Below, in pieces: positions 1 through 6,294 of a DNA stretch of 10,318 nt; position 1 is the first letter of the stretch, and every line of letters begins with the position of its first letter. The notes under the pieces were generated by a model. That model saw nothing but the letters and a program-made list of their open reading frames with translations. It was not told the origin of the DNA and ran no database searches. A program made the translations under genes and the position numbers. Origin of the DNA: Candidatus Rhabdochlamydia sp. (GTDB taxonomy: Bacteria > Chlamydiota > Chlamydiia > Chlamydiales > Rhabdochlamydiaceae); contig JASHWX010000012.1 of NCBI GenBank assembly GCA_030043815.1, forward strand, positions 1-10,318, in the 5' to 3' direction.

Positions 1-753
1 CGCAGCCCATTGGCTGACAAGGGACGGCCCGCTTGTCGATTGGCTTTGCAAGGCTGTCATTTTTTTGATCAAATCTACAGGCCCAAACGCAAAGCCCACC
101 CTCCAGCCTGTCATCGCAAAGTTCTTCGAGCAGCTTTGAACGACAAGCACGTTGTCCGATAGCGCGCCGCATGAACAAAACCGATTTTCATCGTAAACGA
201 TCTCGCTATAAACTTCATCAGAGATTACGAAAAGCCCAAGCTCTTTTGCCATTTGCATCAATGCACTCAATTCTTCTTGCGAATAGAGCGCACCAGTCGG
301 ATTGCACGCATTGTTCAAGATCAAAATTTTAGTGCGCGCTGTCGTATGCCTCTTCACAGTTTCAGGGGTAAGATCCGGTAAAAACACAGGCACAGCGTTG
401 AACAGCTTGACCATTTGCGGGTAAGAGACCCAGTAAGGCACCGGAATGAGCACCTCGTCTCCCGGCTGCAAAAGCGCTTGCATCGCCGCGAAAATCGCAA
501 ATTTGCCTCCAGCGGTGACAAGGGTGTTCTCCTCTTCGAACTGCGCCCATTCCGCCGCTGCCTTTCGAAGCTCGGGCAGGCCGGCCACAGGCGGATAAAG
601 CACCATCTCCGATGCGAGCGCCGAAGTTGCCGCTTCGATCACCTTAGGGTGTGAAGGGAGGATCGGATCGCCCGCCGCGAAATTATAAACGGTTTCACCG
701 CGCTCCTTCTTCAAAAGGGCAAGACTATGGATAGCAACAGTGGCGGATGTCAT
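1..753 (-). CDS. Class I aminotransferase (aspartate/aromatic or prephenate aminotransferase type), 3' end missing
   Basis: A PLP-dependent transaminase, of which the first 251 residues lie in the window; the family is about 390 residues long, so roughly the last third lies beyond the left edge. Fold type I landmarks are in order: the PYW segment near residues 106-108, the NACNPTG motif at 147-154 (Asn151), SDEVYSEIVYD at 178-188 (Asp179 binds the pyridine nitrogen, Tyr182), the Schiff-base lysine Lys210 in SCSKNF, and Arg218 in GWRVGF. The start ATG at 753 shares the ATGA overlap with the stop of tyrA, a sign of translational coupling. As last gene of a Phe/Tyr operon it most likely transaminates phenylpyruvate and 4-hydroxyphenylpyruvate, or prephenate. 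Aspartate aminotransferase activity is equally possible, because these subgroups cannot be separated from the visible motifs. Confidence 0.93.
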   Translation of the reverse strand, partial: MTSATVAIHSLALLKKERGETVYNFAAGDPILPSHPKVIEAATSALASEMVLYPPVAGLPELRKAAAEWAQFEEENTLVTAGGKFAIFAAMQALLQPGDEVLIPVPYWVSYPQMVKLFNAVPVFLPDLTPETVKRHTTARTKILILNNACNPTGALYSQEELSALMQMAKELGLFVISDEVYSEIVYDENRFCSCGALSDNVLVVQSCSKNFAMTGWRVGFAFGPVDLIKKMTALQSQSTSGPSLVSQWAA

Positions 754-1484
754 AACAACTCCTTAAATTTGAGCAAAAGCTCAGCAATATTTTCTTCATT
801 CATCGACGCGATCTCACTTTGCAGCTGAGGATTATCGTGCGCAAGACGCGTCATCGAGCGAAAACCCGGCCCTGCAAGTTTCAAGCTCTCGGGGTTTGTC
901 TTCTCGACAAATTGCAACAGCCGCCTCGAGAGGAGCGCCGGCAAGTGGGACACGAGCGCCGCTTGCCGATCGTGCTCTTCAGGTGAAAGGAGCATCGGCT
1001 CTGCACCCAAAGATGCGATCAATCGAGAAATCTTATCAATGCTCGCTTGCCGATTATTTTTATGCGGCGAAATCACCCACGTGCACCCCTCAAACAAAGA
1101 AGCATCGCTCGAATCAAATCCCCACGTCTCTTTTCCAGCCATCGGGTGAGTGCTTAAAAACTCAACCATTCCGCTCGTCTTAGCTTCAAACGTCGGAACG
1201 ACAGCACTTTTAACACTGCTCACGTCAATGACGAGGATCGGCTTTTTCGCGTGGCGCGCGATCTCTTCAGCAAGCTGAGAAATAGTCGAGAGGGGGGTTG
1301 CTAAAATGATCAGATCGCTCCATGCGATCAGCTCTTCCCAATTTTCAAAAAGTCGGACGACCGCTTTTTCTTCAATGGCAAGCTTTAAATCACCGCACTC
1401 GCGTTTCAGCGAGCCGCAATGTTTCAACGCCTTCGCGATGGATCCGCCGATCAATCCTAAGCCAATCACACTCACATTACTCAT
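750..1484 (-). CDS. tyrA: Prephenate dehydrogenase (short form)
   Basis: Oxidatively decarboxylates prephenate to 4-hydroxyphenylpyruvate, the tyrosine branch. The N-terminal Rossmann domain opens with GLGLIGGS (residues 8-15). STHPMAGKE (111-119) is the family signature of the active site, followed by EEHD at 169-172, His180 in SHLPALLS, and GPGFRSMTRLA at 205-215, which carries the arginines expected in the helical dimerisation domain. At 244 residues it is a minimal version with no C-terminal ACT domain and no fused chorismate mutase, so feedback control by tyrosine must lie elsewhere. NAD or NADP preference is unclear: the second strand reads LKLAIEEK rather than the usual acidic ending. 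The ATG overlaps the end of pheA by 8 bp, with GGGG just upstream as a weak ribosome site, and the stop overlaps the aminotransferase start. Confidence 0.93.
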   Translation of the reverse strand: MSNVSVIGLGLIGGSIAKALKHCGSLKRECGDLKLAIEEKAVVRLFENWEELIAWSDLIILATPLSTISQLAEEIARHAKKPILVIDVSSVKSAVVPTFEAKTSGMVEFLSTHPMAGKETWGFDSSDASLFEGCTWVISPHKNNRQASIDKISRLIASLGAEPMLLSPEEHDRQAALVSHLPALLSRRLLQFVEKTNPESLKLAGPGFRSMTRLAHDNPQLQSEIASMNEENIAELLLKFKELL

Positions 1485-2265
1485 AGGTCCCCAACAATTT
1501 TAACGTTTCGGTATGCTCTGAGAGTTCCTTCAATACTTGCTCAATGCCGCACGAAAACAGCACATCGACGAAAAACAAGTACTCAAACGGCTTTTCCCGA
1601 ATGGGGCGAGAGACGATTTGAGTCAAATTCAGCTTCTCGAGCACTTTGAGCGCGTCAACAAGAGCGCCTGGCCGATGAGGCAGCGTAAAGAGGATCGAGC
1701 ATTTTCCCTGATCTCTCAACTCAGGCTTCCCTCGCTTTAAAAAGACAAAGCGCGTCGTATTGCTTGAATCATCCTCGAGATTTTCCTTGAGGATCTCCAA
1801 CCCGTAAATTTCGGCTGTTTTTCTGCTTGCAATCGCCGCGATAGCAGGATTGCTTTGCCCCGCAATCTCAAAAGCAGCGCCCGCCGTGTCATAATGCACA
1901 CAAGGCTCGACTTGAGGATGCGCTTGGAAAAATGCCGTGCACTGAGCGAGCGCTTTGGGATGGGACAAGACTTTTTCCACCTGCTCGAGCGTGCCTTTGC
2001 CCACTAGGCAATGCTCGATCGGCAGGCACAATTCTCCGACGATCGAGACGTCATAGCGATTAAACAGGTCGAAATTCTCGACAATGGGCCCGATCAGGCT
2101 ATTTTCGATCGGCAAAGCGGCATGCTCGACCTCTTTATTGACAAGGCTCTCAAGCACATCTTGAAACGAGGTCTTGCCAATGCACTCCACTTTTGAACCG
2201 AAAAATTTTTCGGCGGCAATCTCGCTAAACGAAGCTTTAGTCCCTTGGTAGGCAACCCGTCTCAT
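1477..2265 (-). CDS. pheA: Prephenate dehydratase with ACT domain
   Basis: Converts prephenate to phenylpyruvate, the phenylalanine branch. The protein has 262 residues from the chosen start. The catalytic domain begins MRRVAYQGTKASFSE and includes LPIENS (51-56), HPKALAQC (102-109) and the key TRF triad (171-173). An ACT domain covers about 186-262. Its Phe-binding motif GALV is intact (200-203), but the second motif, normally ESRP, reads VSRP (218-221), so phenylalanine feedback may be altered. The start at 2265 is chosen because AAGGAG lies 7 bp upstream (2273-2278) and the family's first strand begins right there. An upstream in-frame ATG at 2295 would add ten residues without family resemblance. 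The gene overlaps the chorismate mutase by 29 bp in another frame. Confidence 0.94.
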   Translation of the reverse strand: MRRVAYQGTKASFSEIAAEKFFGSKVECIGKTSFQDVLESLVNKEVEHAALPIENSLIGPIVENFDLFNRYDVSIVGELCLPIEHCLVGKGTLEQVEKVLSHPKALAQCTAFFQAHPQVEPCVHYDTAGAAFEIAGQSNPAIAAIASRKTAEIYGLEILKENLEDDSSNTTRFVFLKRGKPELRDQGKCSILFTLPHRPGALVDALKVLEKLNLTQIVSRPIREKPFEYLFFVDVLFSCGIEQVLKELSEHTETLKLLGTYE

Positions 2266-2521
2266 CGCCGCACTCCTTCTTTGTGTAGTTGACAAACACT
2301 GTGAACATCTCTTCGATCACTTGGGGGCATAGCCCGTTTTTTTCTGCGAACACGCGCAAATTCTCCATTTGAACTCTTTCCCTTTCAGGAGCATGTACAG
2401 GCAGATTCAGCTCGCTTTTGATCTTCGCAATCTCTTGGGCAATCGTCATGCGCTTGCATAGGAGAAGTATAATCTCCTGATTGGTCAAATCGATCATTTT
2501 GCGCAAATGGTCTAAGCTCAT
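2237..2521 (-). CDS. Chorismate mutase, AroQ class, monofunctional
   Basis: Rearranges chorismate to prephenate, the shared precursor of Phe and Tyr. The 94-residue all-helical protein has the AroQ pattern: LDHLRKMIDLTNQEIILLL, then KRMTIAQEIAKIK, then LPVHAPERERVQ. Residues matching the Escherichia coli active site are Arg7, Arg24, Lys35, Arg47 and Glu48. The equivalent of E. coli Asp48 is Ala44, and the glutamine of the last helix is not obvious. In many bacteria this domain is fused to PheA, TyrA or DAHP synthase. Here it is a separate gene wedged between those partners, with an ATGA overlap to DAHP synthase upstream and a 29 bp overlap with pheA downstream. That resembles a fusion taken apart or not yet formed, and suggests co-translation and possibly complex formation. 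Confidence 0.92.
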   Translation of the reverse strand: MSLDHLRKMIDLTNQEIILLLCKRMTIAQEIAKIKSELNLPVHAPERERVQMENLRVFAEKNGLCPQVIEEMFTVFVNYTKKECGDETGCLPRD

Positions 2522-3516
2522 AGCTTCCTCCCAATCGCTTGGGCGATTTGGTTCAATTCCGATGAAAGCACTTCCAACTCATGCGGCAAAAGCGCTTGCT
2601 TGCCATCGCATTTCGCATCTTCCGGCTCATGGTGCACCTCGATGAGAAGCCCATCGGCTCCAAGGGCCACAGCCGCCTTTGAGAGAGCAGGAATGATGTC
2701 TTTTCGCCCCGCAGCATGGCTCGGGTCGACAATGATCGGAAGATGGGTCATGAGCTTGGCAACGGCGACACTGCTCAAATCGAGCGTGCTCCTCGTCGAA
2801 TTCTCGAATGTGCGGATCCCCCTTTCGCATAAGATCACTTGAGGATTGCCATGCGCCATGATGTATTCCGCGCTCATCAACCACTCTTCGACAGTCGCGG
2901 ACATGCCCCGCTTTAAGATCACCGGCTTTCCGCATTTGCCCACTTCTTTGAGAAGATTGAAGTTCTGCATATTGCGCGCACCGATCCGGACGATGTCGAC
3001 ATGCGCGGCGACAAGAGGCACATCGCGCACATCCATCACTTCCGTCTCGATCAGCATCCCGTGCTCTTTTTGCAGTTTTTTGTGCAGCTTCAACCCCTCT
3101 TCTCCCATCCCTTGGAAGCTATAGGGGGAAGTGCGAGGCTTGTAAGCCGAAGCCCTAAAGACTTTCACATTTGCCTTAACCAGCCTCTGCGCAACGGCGC
3201 GCAGCTGCTCTTCGCTTTCAATGGCGCACGGCCCTGCCATCATGATCACCTCTTTGCCCCCGATCGTGACCCCATTGATGGTAATCTGTGTCTTTTGCTT
3301 CTTAAACGCATGCGAAGCCATTTTGTAGGGCGTTGAGATCGCGATGGCATGGCACCCCATCTCCTCAAGTTCTTTGATAAGCTCGCTCGGCAGCGATTTT
3401 TCAACCCCGATGACAATCTCCGACTCATTTGAAGAGACACACGGGTGCATGCCTTTAGCCTGCAATTTTCCCACAATTTGGGAGAGCGATTCCTGAGATT
3501 TTACTTTAATTAACAT
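2518..3516 (-). CDS. aroF: 3-deoxy-D-arabino-heptulosonate 7-phosphate (DAHP) synthase, type I-beta with N-terminal regulatory domain
   Basis: Condenses phosphoenolpyruvate and erythrose 4-phosphate, the first committed step of the shikimate pathway. The protein has 332 residues. Residues 1 to about 65 form a ferredoxin-like regulatory domain as in the Thermotoga maritima enzyme, which is inhibited by Tyr and Phe. The barrel carries MAGPCAIES (93-101), KPRTSPYSFQG (126-136), RIGARNMQN (177-185), LKRGMSAT (201-208) and DPSHAAG (264-270). The four metal ligands fit Cys97, His267, Glu293 and Asp304, with the same spacing as in the Thermotoga enzyme. The ribosome site AAGG sits in an 11-base stretch just before the ATG (3517-3527) that can pair with the leader RNA, so translation may be controlled. 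It is the first enzyme gene behind the leader peptide. Only the first and last pathway steps are encoded here; the steps to chorismate must lie elsewhere. Confidence 0.95.
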   Translation of the reverse strand: MLIKVKSQESLSQIVGKLQAKGMHPCVSSNESEIVIGVEKSLPSELIKELEEMGCHAIAISTPYKMASHAFKKQKTQITINGVTIGGKEVIMMAGPCAIESEEQLRAVAQRLVKANVKVFRASAYKPRTSPYSFQGMGEEGLKLHKKLQKEHGMLIETEVMDVRDVPLVAAHVDIVRIGARNMQNFNLLKEVGKCGKPVILKRGMSATVEEWLMSAEYIMAHGNPQVILCERGIRTFENSTRSTLDLSSVAVAKLMTHLPIIVDPSHAAGRKDIIPALSKAAVALGADGLLIEVHHEPEDAKCDGKQALLPHELEVLSSELNQIAQAIGRKL

Positions 3517-3527
3517 AACTACCTTAT
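3517..3527 (-). promoter_or_regulatory. aroF ribosome binding site, complementary to the leader end
   Basis: ATAAGGTAGTT directly precedes the aroF ATG, with AAGG 6 bp from the start codon (3522-3525). All 11 bases can pair with 3614-3625 of the same transcript, which contains the leader stop codon, leaving one bulged base. Pairing would block initiation of aroF and, through the overlapping genes, lower the whole operon. Confidence 0.5.
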
Positions 3528-3566
3528 AATCAAAATTTTATAATTTTTAGCCCTTATGAGGCCACT

Positions 3567-3584
3567 GCCCCTTCTTTTAGGGGC
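3567..3584 (-). promoter_or_regulatory. GC-rich hairpin in the leader RNA
   Basis: GCCCCTAAAAGAAGGGGC folds into 6 perfect pairs with a six-base loop. It is not followed by a uridine tract, so it is not a standard terminator. Its 3' arm GGGGC could instead pair with GCCUC a few bases on (3558-3562), so it competes with that small hairpin. It nests inside the long CCUUAU/AUAAGG pairing and could stack on it. Confidence 0.5.
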
Positions 3585-3619
3585 CCTATGGTGAAAAACG
3601 GATGTAAGTGGAAATAAGG

Positions 3620-3724
3620 TTAGTTTGGCGCTTTGGCGCCAAAATAGAAATAATATGAAACTGCCCAAGGTGTAACTCCTTGAGTCGCAACTGGCTCAGA
3701 TGTGATTCCGGCTTGAGTTTTCAT
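3620..3724 (-). CDS. Aromatic-rich leader peptide of the Phe/Tyr operon (putative attenuator peptide)
   Basis: A 34-codon reading frame that begins MKTQAGITSEPV and has Trp at codon 20, then Tyr-Tyr-Phe-Tyr-Phe at codons 24-28 (3641-3655), ending GAKAPN before TAA. AAAGG at 3729-3733 lies 4 bp before the ATG, and a near-consensus promoter places transcription start about 17 bp upstream of the ATG. Six of 34 residues are aromatic and five are consecutive. The codons end where an 8 bp hairpin begins (3624-3643). Leader peptides with runs of the end-product amino acid, such as PheL of enterobacteria, sense charged tRNA by ribosome stalling. A frame with these codons before an operon that makes exactly these amino acids is unlikely to be chance. 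The peptide itself probably has no function. Not proven: that it is translated, and whether control is at transcription or translation. Confidence 0.8.
   Translation of the reverse strand: MKTQAGITSEPVATQGVTPWAVSYYFYFGAKAPN
3624..3643 (-). promoter_or_regulatory. Hairpin at the end of the leader reading frame
   Basis: The RNA TTTGGCGCCAAAGCGCCAAA (as DNA) forms 8 perfect pairs around a CAAA loop. Its 5' arm begins in the last aromatic codon (Phe28) and its 3' arm reaches two bases from the leader stop codon. A ribosome stalled on the Tyr/Phe codons would prevent it from forming, so it is well placed to report ribosome position. It also sequesters two bases of the anti-Shine-Dalgarno segment. 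Confidence 0.65.
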
Positions 3725-3730
3725 ATTGCC

Positions 3731-3748
3731 TTTGTTTTATAAGACAAA
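3731..3748. promoter_or_regulatory. Near-perfect 18 bp palindrome over the operon start site, possible operator
   Basis: The plus strand reads TTTGTTTTATAAGACAAA. The two 9 bp halves are reverse complements except at one position. It spans from the inner edge of the -10 box across the predicted transcription start and touches the leader ribosome site, a usual place for a repressor operator. It does not match the TrpR operator or the TyrR box (TGTAAA, six bases, TTTACA). No regulator gene is in the window. AT-rich palindromes also occur by chance. Confidence 0.35.
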
Positions 3749-3776
3749 TTGTATCTTTTTATGAGATTTTCGTCAA
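3748..3776 (-). promoter_or_regulatory. Promoter of the Phe/Tyr operon
   Basis: On the minus strand a -35 box TTGACG (3771-3776) and a -10 box TACAAT (3748-3753) are separated by exactly 17 bp. Each box matches the housekeeping sigma consensus at five of six positions. Transcription would begin near 3741, leaving a short untranslated stretch before the leader peptide ATG at 3724. It is the best promoter match I found in the window. Confidence 0.78.
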
Positions 3777-3808
3777 TAGTATCAAAGGAAAGGCAAGGAA
3801 GGTGAAAA

Positions 3809-3994
3809 ATGAGAAAGACTATAAAATTAGATCGAGAAGAGAAAGAATTAGTCTCCTCCTTTGAAAGGGATGAATGGAAAAGTGTTAAGAATGTTGAAAA
3901 ACAAAAAAAACATGCAAGGCAAATAAGAAGTCCTCAGTCTCGACTGCGCTTCTTTTCCTCTCTCAAGAACGAGAAAAAGTCCTCTTTTGAATAG
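3809..3994 (+). pseudogene. Truncated CopG/BrnA-like antitoxin gene remnant
   Basis: The 61-codon frame starts MRKTIKLDREEKELVSSFER and continues EWKSVKNVEKQKKHARQI, which resembles the N-terminal half of a common family of about 85-95 residue CopG-type (ribbon-helix-helix) antitoxins paired with BrnT-like toxins. In that family the next segment is a KDxRINIRIS strand followed by LPYQTL and a helix; here it is missing. Family likeness ends near residue 41 (about 3931). The remaining codons are antisense to the end of the ankyrin gene, whose stop codon is at 3934-3936. AAGGT at 3799-3803 is a good ribosome site, so the fragment could still be translated, but without a DNA-binding fold it should be non-functional. 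No toxin gene lies beside it. The family call is from memory of its sequence pattern. Confidence 0.6.
3926..3955 (-). terminator. Stem-loop over the ankyrin gene stop codon, weak terminator candidate
   Basis: AAGAAG (3926-3931) pairs with CTTCTT (3950-3955), and inside it CAGT/ACTG closes a four-base loop, with an internal loop between the two stems. On the minus strand a T-rich run (3897-3910) follows, but only about 15 bases after the stem, which is too far for a classic intrinsic terminator. Confidence 0.3.
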
Positions 3995-6294
3995 ACGCCT
4001 TGAAGCTCGCTTAGAGATTTATTCAGAGGCTTGAGTTTTTCTATCACCTTTGCGACGCCTTGTGAGAAAAAGGCTCTGAGCAGTACTTGCCCCATGGCCA
4101 CTTCCCATTTACTCAAGTCATCTCGTGTCTTTTCATTGCGAAGATCGACAGTTTTAAGGTGAGTGAGGATATCCTTGATACGATCATCGTCATTATTGTA
4201 TAAATCTCGATACCCTAAGCTTTGGAGCATCTCGAAGAGTTGGATTTTTTTATCAATGGCTGCTGAAAGTTTATTGATCGTGCCTTCGGGGTCTTTCTTC
4301 ATTTCATAGCTCAGCAGATGGCTGATTGTGCGGTCGACTCCCAGCATTCGCAAGTCGCTTCCATTCCTTAGCCCGCAAAGCCAAAAATCTTCCTGCTTGG
4401 CATGGAACAAGTTATCGTAAGTTGCCTGAGGATTGAATTTGAGTTTGCTCTGTGCCCCATCTTCTCCCTGAATCACGATCTCTTGCGCAACCCCTCCTCC
4501 AAATGCCGTGAGAAGACCAAAGACATCCTCGCCGTCAAATTCCTTTTCCGCTTCTTTAAATCCTTTATTTTCTTGCTCTATTTTGGTGATCAAGGTTTGA
4601 CATTCAGCTTGAAGTGTTAGCGCTCTTTGCAAAATAGGATTGAGCGAAACCTGAGGAATAGGATCTTTCCTATACTTATTGATAAGAATTGACCAGGGGA
4701 GGATTTCAAGCTGCAGCTTTTTTATGAAAGTTGAGAGCTGCTGCATCTTCTTCCTTAAAGCTTCTATCCCTTCGTCTGCCGTACTTAATTGATCCAATTT
4801 ACAGCTGAGCTGTCTTGGCAGATACTCAACAATTAAAGAGACCAGTTCGGGTAAACGATGGCATAGGTTTTTCCAATACCATTCTACATCTGGCTTGATT
4901 TCCTCTTCGATGGATTTTACGCAGTCAAAACTATCCGCGCCTTTTTCCATTAAGAATTTAACTAACCTAATGTCCTCTAATTGAAGCTTATCCACAAGCA
5001 TTACACGACCAAAAAATCCTCTTCTTGTTTTCATGAAGAGCTTTGAAACTGCGCGAAGAGCTTGACTTTTTTTCTCATCATCGAGCTTGGCACCTGCAGT
5101 GAAGAGAGTTCTAATCACCCCCGATCTTTTATTTTCGATGGCAAAATCGAGCGGACTTTTCCCCTTTTTATTTAGAACTTCCAACTTCGCTCCTCTTCTC
5201 AATAGAAACTCTACTGCATGAACACTTCCACCTTTGGCGGCAGAGTGTAAAGCTGTATGGCGATCGCGACCAAGTGCAACATCGATCTCTATTCCCTTTT
5301 TGAGCAAGAGGTCCATTGCTTGCACATTTCCTTTTTTTGCAGATTTTACCAATGCTACACCTTTGTCCATTCCCTTTTGGAGTGCCCAATCGATCACCTC
5401 CAACTTTCCATTTTCAATGCCTGAAAGGAAGGCTTGATAAATGCTATCCTGGATTTTGGCTTCGAGCAAGGCATCTATGATCTGGAGATGACTGCACTTT
5501 AACGCTAACTTAAGAGGATCTCCATCAATTTCCCTTTTTTCCCACATCCTAAAAGCCCCATTCTTAAGTAAAAGACGAACGAGCTCAGTATGACCTTTTA
5601 CTATAGCTTCCTCAAGGGGGATATAACCATCAATTCCACCCACATCGGCGCCGGCATGGATGAGCATTTCTGCAGCTTTGACATGTCCATTTTCGCATGC
5701 GTGATACAACGCTAATGCTAAATCATCATCTGAAAATGCATCTTTAAAACTAAGCAATACTTCAATGACATGGTAATGCCCTTGTTGTGCAGCGTCATCC
5801 AAAGCGCGTTCTATAAGAACTTTGCTTTTTCTATCTTGACTGATATCGGCACCGGCTTCAAGTAGTTTTCTCACAGCATTGAGACATCCATTTTCTGCAG
5901 CAAGATAGAGGGCAAATTTACCTACGTTATTCGAACCGCCAATGTCTGCTCCATGTTTTAGCAGTACGCCGATGATTGCCGCATTGTCTCGAGACGCTGC
6001 TAGATGTAATGCCGTGGAACCATCGTTTGATTTTCTATGTACTTCAGCGCCTTGTTCAAGCAAAAGCTCTGCCAAATCACGATCTCCTTGGCTAGAGGCG
6101 ATCATTAAAGGGGTCAATCCTTGATCATTGGGCCGGTTCAAGAACTCGGCGCGGCTTAAACCAGGAGTGGCTTCTATGGCAGCCAGAATCGTTCCGGCTG
6201 AAGCGCCTGATTCAATGAGGTTGCATAGAGAAGGATTTTCCTCTCCGAGATTTAAAAAAGAATTTGACGACGATGGATTGAAATAAATAGACAT
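3934..6294 (-). CDS. Large ankyrin-repeat protein with central F-box-like motif, candidate host-directed effector
   Basis: A 786-residue protein without signal peptide or membrane segment. Residues about 55-455 hold some 11-12 ankyrin repeats; clear ones are at 55-88 (GLTPLMIASSQGDRDLAELL), 91-123, 222-252, 344-376 and 377-405, while several between are degenerate. A linker precedes LCHRLPELVSLIVEYLPRQL (477-496), which resembles an F-box or the F-box-like end (PRANC) of poxvirus ankyrin proteins. The rest (500-786) is mostly charged and helical, with likely coiled coil near 505-585, and I do not recognise it. The ATG has AGGAG 4 bp upstream (6299-6303). Ankyrin proteins joined to F-box-like motifs in intracellular bacteria and poxviruses often act on host ubiquitin ligases. 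Secretion by a type III system is plausible but no signal can be read. It is transcribed divergently from another F-box repeat protein. Confidence 0.85.
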   Translation of the reverse strand: MSIYFNPSSSNSFLNLGEENPSLCNLIESGASAGTILAAIEATPGLSRAEFLNRPNDQGLTPLMIASSQGDRDLAELLLEQGAEVHRKSNDGSTALHLAASRDNAAIIGVLLKHGADIGGSNNVGKFALYLAAENGCLNAVRKLLEAGADISQDRKSKVLIERALDDAAQQGHYHVIEVLLSFKDAFSDDDLALALYHACENGHVKAAEMLIHAGADVGGIDGYIPLEEAIVKGHTELVRLLLKNGAFRMWEKREIDGDPLKLALKCSHLQIIDALLEAKIQDSIYQAFLSGIENGKLEVIDWALQKGMDKGVALVKSAKKGNVQAMDLLLKKGIEIDVALGRDRHTALHSAAKGGSVHAVEFLLRRGAKLEVLNKKGKSPLDFAIENKRSGVIRTLFTAGAKLDDEKKSQALRAVSKLFMKTRRGFFGRVMLVDKLQLEDIRLVKFLMEKGADSFDCVKSIEEEIKPDVEWYWKNLCHRLPELVSLIVEYLPRQLSCKLDQLSTADEGIEALRKKMQQLSTFIKKLQLEILPWSILINKYRKDPIPQVSLNPILQRALTLQAECQTLITKIEQENKGFKEAEKEFDGEDVFGLLTAFGGGVAQEIVIQGEDGAQSKLKFNPQATYDNLFHAKQEDFWLCGLRNGSDLRMLGVDRTISHLLSYEMKKDPEGTINKLSAAIDKKIQLFEMLQSLGYRDLYNNDDDRIKDILTHLKTVDLRNEKTRDDLSKWEVAMGQVLLRAFFSQGVAKVIEKLKPLNKSLSELQGVYSKEDFFSFLREEKKRSRD
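4930..6132 (-). repeat. Ankyrin repeat array (coding)
   Basis: About 11-12 copies of a roughly 30-33 residue unit with the pattern G.TALH.AA..G....V..LL..GA.I. The DNA copies have diverged and are not similar at base level, so this is an old array, unlike the one in the neighbouring gene. Confidence 0.8.

Larger units (their letters stand above)
3517..3741 (-). promoter_or_regulatory. Leader RNA with alternative structures (putative attenuator) of the Phe/Tyr operon
   Basis: About 225 nt separate the predicted transcription start from the aroF ATG, and nearly half encode the leader peptide. The segment CCUUAU (3614-3619), right after the leader stop codon, can pair in two exclusive ways. With the downstream AUAAGG (3552-3557) it extends after a small internal loop to CCACU (3607-3611) pairing with AGUGG (3562-3566), 11 bp in all. 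With the aroF ribosome site (3517-3527) the longer stretch AACUAACCUUAU (3614-3625) forms 11 bp with one bulged base. Two local hairpins add to this. I see no clean uridine tract after a strong stem, so translational control or an unusual terminator are both open. No T-box sequence (AGGGUGGNACCGCG) is present. Confidence 0.6.

Noticed and set aside
2263..2295. Upstream ATG at 2295 as start of prephenate dehydratase
   Set aside because: The extra ten residues lack family likeness, while AAGGAG sits 7 bp before the ATG at 2265, exactly where the family's first strand begins.
2600..3476. Several 76-111 codon frames on both strands within DAHP synthase
   Set aside because: Shadows of a well-supported enzyme gene; no ribosome sites or family likeness.
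3567..3584. GC hairpin as an intrinsic terminator of the leader RNA
   Set aside because: No uridine tract follows it on the minus strand; kept only as a structural element of the leader.
3517..3741. T-box riboswitch before the Phe/Tyr operon
   Set aside because: No AGGGUGGNACCGCG-type sequence or specifier loop can be seen; the leader reading frame explains the region better.
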